From contig JANWZE010000076.1 in assembly GCA_025054955.1 (NCBI GenBank), forward strand, positions 1-46,854: 46,854 nucleotides of DNA, given 5' to 3'. The notes under the pieces were generated by a model. It saw nothing but the letters and a program-made list of their open reading frames with translations. It was not told the origin of the DNA and ran no database searches. The position numbers were made by a program, and so were the translations under genes. Within the stretch, counting starts at the first letter, position 1; every line of letters begins with the position of its first letter. Below are positions 42,264 through 46,854 of the stretch, piece by piece. The DNA is from Blastocatellia bacterium (GTDB lineage Bacteria > Acidobacteriota > Blastocatellia > HR10 > J050).

Positions 42264-42753
42264 CTGCTCTCACCGCGCTTGATGGTCATGGATCACCATG
42301 AACGTGGTCTTTACATTCCTGGTTGGTATTTGGCGTTTGTACATGGACTGATACTGTCCACATAGTTGGCATCGAAATTGGCCAGAGAAAAGACGGCTTC
42401 GCATCAATCATTACTCAGTATCAATGCAACTGCAAATCGCTATATACCAAGTCCAGCGAAGGGCCATATTTGACGAAGCGACATGGAAGCAGCAGCAGAG
42501 CACCTCAAGCGGCTACGATTTTCTGTTCACATTTGGTATCACTACTCATGCTACGCTCGTTTGTGTTGAGCTGCGCAGGCGGTGCATGAGAAGGTGGCCG
42601 GACGTGCAACCTCTGGAACAGCAGTGTGAGCAGCAGTGGCGCGTTGCACAAGCGCCGGAGTAGCGCGGTTGTGGCCAGCGGGAGTATGAACGGGCCGATG
42701 CAGGAGCGGTGGTGCTTGTTGAAAGCGCGATGGGTTGGGGAGTAACGGCTCCC

Positions 42754-42768
42754 AGACGTTGCATGTCT
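42754..42768. repeat. Short palindrome, CCAGACGT family
   Basis: AGACGTTGCATGTCT, arms with one G-T type mismatch, loop TGC. It matches AGACGTTGCACGTCT at 26581-26595 except for one base. Confidence 0.6.
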
Positions 42769-42818
42769 GACTACTCTCTGGTGGGTGGTGCCGCCCCCCA
42801 ACAACAAGTAGATGTCAA

Positions 42819-42912
42819 GTGAAGATCGGGATTTGTGCTCAGTCAGTTCAGGTTCTGCCGCGCTTTTTGGCTCCATGAACGTGGTCTTTTCCTTCGCAAT
42901 TGGTGTTGTGCC
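42819..42912. mobile_element. MITE-like element, family 2, right-hand copy
   Basis: It aligns over about 93 bases with 42169-42261 (GTGAAG start, GTGCTCAGTCAG, CGCGCTTTTTGGCT, ATGAACGTGGTCTT, AATTGGTGTTGTGCC end). The left inverted repeat is not recognisable, so this copy may be truncated. Confidence 0.55.
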
Positions 42913-42940
42913 AATGGCGGATTGAAGCAGATGGTCGCTC

Positions 42941-43046
42941 GCTAGAGCGGTTTGCGAATCAATCTACCCTGGGAGCGCGCACTCCAGCGGGCATGAGCCC
43001 GCAAGGTCGGGGCTACCCGGGTAAAGGCATTTGAAAGTCGTATAAG
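42941..43046 (-). mobile_element. MITE-like element, family 1, copy C (inverted)
   Basis: Its reverse complement runs from CTTATACGACTTTCA to AAACCGCTCTAGC and aligns over about 105 bases with copy B at 16890-16994, and more loosely with copy A. Confidence 0.65.
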
Positions 43047-43353
43047 GCCATGTCTTGCTCTCCTGTGTCCTTTGTGAAACGTGGTCTTTCGCGGGACAAT
43101 TGATTCAGTGAGAGACTTGCTCACGTCCGATAACTTTTTCTCTCTTTATAGACTCTTTGTACACGAGAAACTTGTGCGAAGACCCCCATAGCCACAGAAG
43201 CTGCACAGCGACAAAGAGTGTCTCTGTGCCCCCTAACTCATTCACGAATCCTTCTCGTAGCGTGTGTCACTACGCGGGCAGTTCCCTCCGAGAAGCTGCG
43301 GATGTCAACTTTGGGCTTGGGCAGTTTCACCAGGCATGAGGCCCTCTCTCAAG

Positions 43354-43773
43354 CTAGAAGGGGACATCATCATCCGATGGTATTGGTGAGGGAATAGGTT
43401 CCGTTGGCCCAGGCTCCGAAATAGTTTCGTATGGAACATCTGTCACTTTGCGGTCGAGGAGTTGAAAGTCAGAGGCATTAACGTCAAGAGACGTTCTAAC
43501 AGCTCCTGATTTGTCGTTGTACTCGCGCACAGAAAGGCGACCTTCGACGAAAACTTGGCTTCCTTTTTTCAGGTATTGGTTAGCTATTTCAGCTCTTTTC
43601 CCCCAGACAGTAACACGAAACCAGGTCGTTCTTTCTTGCTGATTGCCCCCACTATCTTGCCACCGTTCATTCACAGCAACTGAGAAATTGCAGACTGCCG
43701 TTCCTTGTGGGGTATACCTTAATTCGGGATCACGCCCGAGATTTCCAATCAAGAAAATTTTGTTAAACGACAT
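43354..43773 (-). CDS. ssb: Single-stranded DNA-binding protein
   Basis: 139-aa SSB. The OB fold starts MSFNKIFLIGNLGRDPELRYTPQGTAV and includes TTWFRVTVWGKRAEIANQYLKKGSQVFVEGRL; the tail ends in the acidic DDDVPF that recruits partner proteins. AGGAGG six bases before the ATG at 43773 fixes the start; the long upstream open frame overlaps pal and is not used. It binds ssDNA in replication and repair. It lies 61 bases after pal, an uncommon neighbour, probably in the same transcript. Confidence 0.96.
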   Translation of the reverse strand: MSFNKIFLIGNLGRDPELRYTPQGTAVCNFSVAVNERWQDSGGNQQERTTWFRVTVWGKRAEIANQYLKKGSQVFVEGRLSVREYNDKSGAVRTSLDVNASDFQLLDRKVTDVPYETISEPGPTEPIPSPIPSDDDVPF

Positions 43774-43834
43774 AACTTCCTCCACGTCCAAACAGAATAT
43801 GTGCTGAACAATGCGTTCAGCCACAGGGCTTAGC

Positions 43835-44794
43835 TTACGGCTCCTGCTCCAACGGTACTTCTTTTTCTCCACCTTCAAGATAAACAAACTCAGCCCGCCT
43901 ATTAAGGCGCCAACTTTCCTCATCGTGGCCTTCAGCAACAGGTTTTTCCTCTCCATAAGATTGGGTTTCGATTCGGTCGGGCGACACATTGTGGCTTATG
44001 AGAAACTCGCGTACGGCATTAGCTCGACGGTCACCTAAAGCGAAGTTGTATTCTTGGCTACCCCGCTCATCACAATGGCCCTCAATCTTGAATCGGATCG
44101 TTTTGTTTTCAGGTTGATTTAACCACAAAGCCGCCTGAGTTAATTTTTCTTTTGATTCTTGAGTGAGCTCTGCGCTATCAAAGGCAAAATAGATCGTCTT
44201 TACATGCATAGCCATTTCCGAAGCAATGTTCCTTGTCCGCGTTCCAAAACGGGACGGTGCTTCAGGTTCAATAACAATGATGCGAGTACTTTTTGTATCA
44301 GTCCCACTCGGTCCAATGGCTGTGGCAGTGTAAGTTGTCGTTTGCTTTGGGGACACCTCGATTGAGCCGGCAGCGGGGAATTGCCCTATATCGTCAATCG
44401 TTACTCTCTCGGCATGTGTGGAAGACCACTGGAGCCTAGTTTTTTCTCCTTTTACCAGCCGGTCTCGTTCTGCTGTAAACGTCAAAGTTGGTGCTGGTGT
44501 GGGAATGGTAACCTCAATGCGAGCGAAGTCGCGTGCTTCTTTTTTTCCTCGCTTTGCCACGATTTCGTACGTTGCCGTCTGCCTTGGGGTGACTTGTTTT
44601 GTACCCGCTGGTGGAACAGTTTCGCCGTTTAATGTGACTGTTTTCGCGTTTTTTGAAGCCCATTTTAACGTTGCAGCTTCCCCTTGCTCAATCTTGTTTC
44701 GATCTGCTCGCAATGTGACTTGCGGACGGCAAGAGGCCGTGGCAGCCACAACGAAGACCAAAAATATCCACGCGTAGTTGGTGCGGTGTGCCAT
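43835..44794 (-). CDS. pal: Peptidoglycan-associated lipoprotein with two N-terminal Ig-like domains
   Basis: 319-aa outer-membrane lipoprotein: signal ending AATASC (Cys near 22), then two repeated beta domains (about 25-95 and 100-175; both have KGE/QGE-ATLKW or TRLQW, and V.P.QT.TY motifs), then the OmpA-like C-terminal domain (about 195-310: IYFAFDSAELTQESKEKL, IEGHCDERGSQEYNFALGDRRANAV, SYGEEKPVAEG, NRRAEFVY). The OmpA domain binds peptidoglycan diaminopimelate and TolB. Ordinary Pal proteins have only a short linker in place of the Ig-like pair. AAGGAGAT nine bases before the ATG; 62 bases after tolB. Confidence 0.93.
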   Translation of the reverse strand: MAHRTNYAWIFLVFVVAATASCRPQVTLRADRNKIEQGEAATLKWASKNAKTVTLNGETVPPAGTKQVTPRQTATYEIVAKRGKKEARDFARIEVTIPTPAPTLTFTAERDRLVKGEKTRLQWSSTHAERVTIDDIGQFPAAGSIEVSPKQTTTYTATAIGPSGTDTKSTRIIVIEPEAPSRFGTRTRNIASEMAMHVKTIYFAFDSAELTQESKEKLTQAALWLNQPENKTIRFKIEGHCDERGSQEYNFALGDRRANAVREFLISHNVSPDRIETQSYGEEKPVAEGHDEESWRLNRRAEFVYLEGGEKEVPLEQEP

Positions 44795-44856
44795 GCTTAT
44801 ATCTCCTTAATCGCGCTTTGACGTGGTTCTAGTAATGCTCGGATTACCATAGCGAT

Positions 44857-46275
44857 CTACTCAAACCAGATAGGCGAAATAGCTCCCTGGGTAGTTAACT
44901 GCCTTTGGTTTGTTCCGTCAATTCGCATTGTGTATATTTCAAATCTTCCTGTTCGATCAGACTGAAATGCCAAATACCGTCCATCTGGTGACCAAGATGG
45001 ACGCTCGTTGTTTCCTGCGTTGCTGGTTAATTGTACGATTTCTCCGCTTGTGATGTCCATCACGAAAATATCAAAGCGGGGCGATCGCTCGGGTTTCCAG
45101 CAAAATGCGATGTATTGCCCATTTGGAGACCAAGCAGGGGAGTCTGCTGATCCACCATTTTGTAATAGTCTCCTTTGTTTTTTCTGGTCAACATCAATGA
45201 TGTGGATTTGAGGGGTTCCGCTTTCGTCCGAAATGAAGGCTATCTCACGGCCGTTTTGCGGGTTCCACCGCGGAGAGGTGTGAATTGCAGAACTTTTGTC
45301 AGTGATTTGATTGATTTGGTTAGTTTGTAGGTTGATAGTATAAAGCTGCATGGAATGGCTATCCTTGCTTGAAGCAAAGGTAATAAAGTTTTCGTCTGGG
45401 GAGAAGGATGGGGAGCTGATTGATCCGCGCGGGAAACTTAGCGAGCCAAGCAATAACCCATTAGCAGTTGAGCGTATTTGAAGAAGTGGTCCCTTTTGAG
45501 TGAGCGTGATATAGGCTAGCTTTTTTGTAACTGGCGAAAGTGTTGGAAAAAGGATAATCGCATGCTCGTATGTGAGTCGCTGCACATTTTTTCCGTCATA
45601 ATCCATTTGAAAAATATCGCGAGCGCCAAGGGGAGGGGAAATGAAAGCAATTTTTGAGTGAGCAATTCCGTTAATGTTTGCTATAGCCTTGATCAGATCA
45701 TTGGCTATGAGGTGAGAGAGCGCGCGTATTTTTTCTTTATGGCCTTGATAACTTTTGTTTAACACTATTTTTTCACTGTGGATGTTAACTACTTGCATAC
45801 TGACTTTTAGGTGTTGGGAAGTGGATGACAGGTAAAGTTGAATAAGAAAGTTGAGCGACAGAGGGGGTTTTCTCCAAAGAGAGAAATCAGTTTTTGAAGA
45901 ATTCTTTTGGATGTTTGGATACAAGCTTCTGTCGACCACTTTAGCTATGCCAGCGAACTTTATGTCGTCAGAGATTACTTCGATGATTTCTTGGCTGGCT
46001 CGTGAGAGTTCTGACTCTTGAGATAATAAAATGGCCTCAGGTAGAGCAATGGAAACTAGTTGCTCGGGTTCAACAAAAAGGCTTCTGAATTTTGACCTCA
46101 AATCTAGTGACTGTTCTCTTAAACTTCTTGTCTCAAAACGAGGTGGTATGTAACAACAAAGAAATATTAAAATAGTATATTTAATCACTTTCTTATTAAA
46201 TAAAGCATCAAAGCTTTTCCTAAACCGGACAAGCAAGTCCAGTCGTTGCCCTTGATATAAAAGTCTTAGATTCAT
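44857..46275 (-). CDS. tolB: TolB-like periplasmic beta-propeller protein
   Basis: 472-aa protein of the Tol-Pal system. A hydrophobic export segment sits at about 30-45 (VIKYTILIFLCCYIPP), an N-terminal TolB domain at about 65-210, then a six-bladed propeller from about 215 with the usual PSWSPDGRYLAFQSDRTGRFEIYTM-type blades. GAGG seven bases before the ATG at 46275 supports this start, although a GTG at 46188 would give a more typical signal peptide. The 5' half is unusually AT-rich compared with the rest of the window. It is followed by pal, so the pair should maintain outer-membrane integrity; tolQ, tolR and tolA are not in the window. Confidence 0.88.
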   Translation of the reverse strand: MNLRLLYQGQRLDLLVRFRKSFDALFNKKVIKYTILIFLCCYIPPRFETRSLREQSLDLRSKFRSLFVEPEQLVSIALPEAILLSQESELSRASQEIIEVISDDIKFAGIAKVVDRSLYPNIQKNSSKTDFSLWRKPPLSLNFLIQLYLSSTSQHLKVSMQVVNIHSEKIVLNKSYQGHKEKIRALSHLIANDLIKAIANINGIAHSKIAFISPPLGARDIFQMDYDGKNVQRLTYEHAIILFPTLSPVTKKLAYITLTQKGPLLQIRSTANGLLLGSLSFPRGSISSPSFSPDENFITFASSKDSHSMQLYTINLQTNQINQITDKSSAIHTSPRWNPQNGREIAFISDESGTPQIHIIDVDQKKQRRLLQNGGSADSPAWSPNGQYIAFCWKPERSPRFDIFVMDITSGEIVQLTSNAGNNERPSWSPDGRYLAFQSDRTGRFEIYTMRIDGTNQRQLTTQGAISPIWFE

Positions 46276-46296
46276 ACAAACCTCGTAAGCCCGGTC

Positions 46297-46325
46297 AAAT
46301 TATCATAACACTATGAAAGATGCAA
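46297..46325 (-). promoter_or_regulatory. Candidate promoter of tolB-pal-ssb
   Basis: On the minus strand TTGCAT (46320-46325) and TAATTT (46297-46302) are 17 bases apart and 21 bases before the tolB ATG, in AT-rich sequence. The -35 half overlaps the downstream edge of the transposase remnant. Confidence 0.4.
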
Positions 46326-46368
46326 CAACTTGGCGTGTGACCGGGTGCGCCAACCAGAAGTTGGTAGA

Positions 46369-46854
46369 TCAAGCGGCGATTTTGGCCTGGAAGGATGGTC
46401 GGAGATGCAAGAGTTCCAGCCGATCATTGAGCACGGCGACCCGCAGCGCCACGATGGCATCGCCCCCGGCCAAGCTCCAGCGACGACCACACCCGTTGGT
46501 GCGCCAGCCAATGAGCCGAGGCCCACCCTCCACCGCAACTCGTGCCGACCCCTCAGACTCTGGACCCGATCCGACAACTCATAGATCACCCCTACCTTCG
46601 TCTCATACCTTCGGCTCACGCCAAAAACGACAGATGACCACTCAATGACGCGTTGCGGCCAGGACTCATCTGCCGATGGCTTATCTGCAACTGCTCATCC
46701 GACGGCGCCTGCTCCTGCCCACACCGACAACAATAATAATACGCCTGCTCGCAGCTGAAGCGGCCAAACCCACTGAAGACCGGCCGTCGGGCATACCGCG
46801 TGATCTGCACGGCCAGTGCCGCCAGCAACGTCACCGACTGCGTCTCCAACCACA
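46369..46854 (-). pseudogene. Decayed ISKra4-like transposase, internally deleted and cut by the window edge
   Basis: On the minus strand, 46849-46616 encodes a zinc-ribbon-like segment (EQAYYYCCRCGQEQAPSDEQL, then a MSPGRN motif) resembling the N-terminal part of ISKra4-family transposases. In a different frame, ending at 46369-46371, comes GWRTNGCGRRWSLAGGDAIV followed by ALR, resembling their C-terminal end. The intervening catalytic part is largely missing and frames are broken. The first segment reaches the right edge of the window. The family call is by motif only. Confidence 0.55.

Larger units (their letters stand above)
42173..43353. other. 1.2-kb intergenic repeat region
   Basis: No convincing gene: the two overlapping frames of 79-88 codons (42323-42589, 42424-42663) have no ribosome site and no recognisable product. 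The stretch holds two family-2 elements, one inverted family-1 element, a CAGACGT palindrome, and partial family-2 traces around 42297-42340 (ATGAACGTGGTCTTTAC) and 43070-43105 (GAAACGTGGTCTTTCGC, ACAATTG). Confidence 0.75.

Noticed and set aside
42323-42663. Two overlapping small ORFs in the 1.2-kb gap
   Set aside because: No ribosome site, no recognisable product, and the sequence is flanked and interrupted by repeat elements.
43774-43989. 72-residue N-terminal extension of SSB
   Set aside because: AGGAGG six bases before 43773 and the canonical MSFNK start show the true beginning; the extension overlaps pal.
46311-46619. 102-aa frame next to tolB as an independent gene
   Set aside because: The same DNA in another frame carries transposase-like motifs; this frame is cysteine- and glycine-rich without a domain.

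Overview
The window is a chromosomal stretch from a Gram-negative, moderately GC-rich bacterium. A Tol-Pal set, a TonB/Oar-type receptor with a carboxypeptidase-regulatory N-terminus, secreted S55-type peptidase, SBBP and Asp-box repeat proteins, an M28 exopeptidase and a ferredoxin-dependent 2-oxoacid oxidoreductase together look most like an uncultured Acidobacteriota (Blastocatellia-like). That is an inference from gene content; no rRNA or tRNA gene is visible. Genes are dense, mostly in short co-directional runs, and the gene-free stretches are full of short dispersed repeats.

Region 1 (1-5594) is the accessory part. It opens inside a RAMP-type CRISPR protein (type III system; its main part would lie left of the window). 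Then come a tight three-gene operon of a Csx3 domain fused to a P-loop NTPase, a four-helix membrane protein with coiled-coil flanks and a lipoprotein with a complete von Willebrand A metal site, and a Uma2-type nuclease with a repeated coiled-coil tail. No CRISPR array, cas1, cas2 or cas10 is in the window. The Csx3-ATPase / membrane protein / vWA lipoprotein set is the best candidate for an undescribed system here.

Region 2 (5955-21484) is mainly secreted and envelope proteins: an SBBP beta-propeller protein, an M28 peptidase, two glycosyltransferases, an S55-like protein, a second beta-propeller protein, and a ScyD-like/TonB-receptor pair with overlapping stop and start. Region 3 (21849-26187) is a coupled surface-glycan operon: alkaline-phosphatase-superfamily protein, GT4 glycosyltransferase and flippase. 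Region 4 (26933-35541) holds a TMTC-like TPR membrane protein behind deoC, then larC, metG, a TatD hydrolase gene and a polyprenyl diphosphate synthase gene. Region 5 (35673-42172) has korAB and glutamate dehydrogenase diverging from a clear pair of promoters, followed by an Asp-box repeat protein. Region 6 (43354-46275) is tolB-pal-ssb, with a decayed ISKra4-like transposase at the right edge.

Non-coding structure: at least two families of about 100-bp MITE-like elements, one long near-perfect hairpin, several tandem or direct duplications (one duplicates the larC-metG junction), and small palindromes shared between distant intergenic regions.
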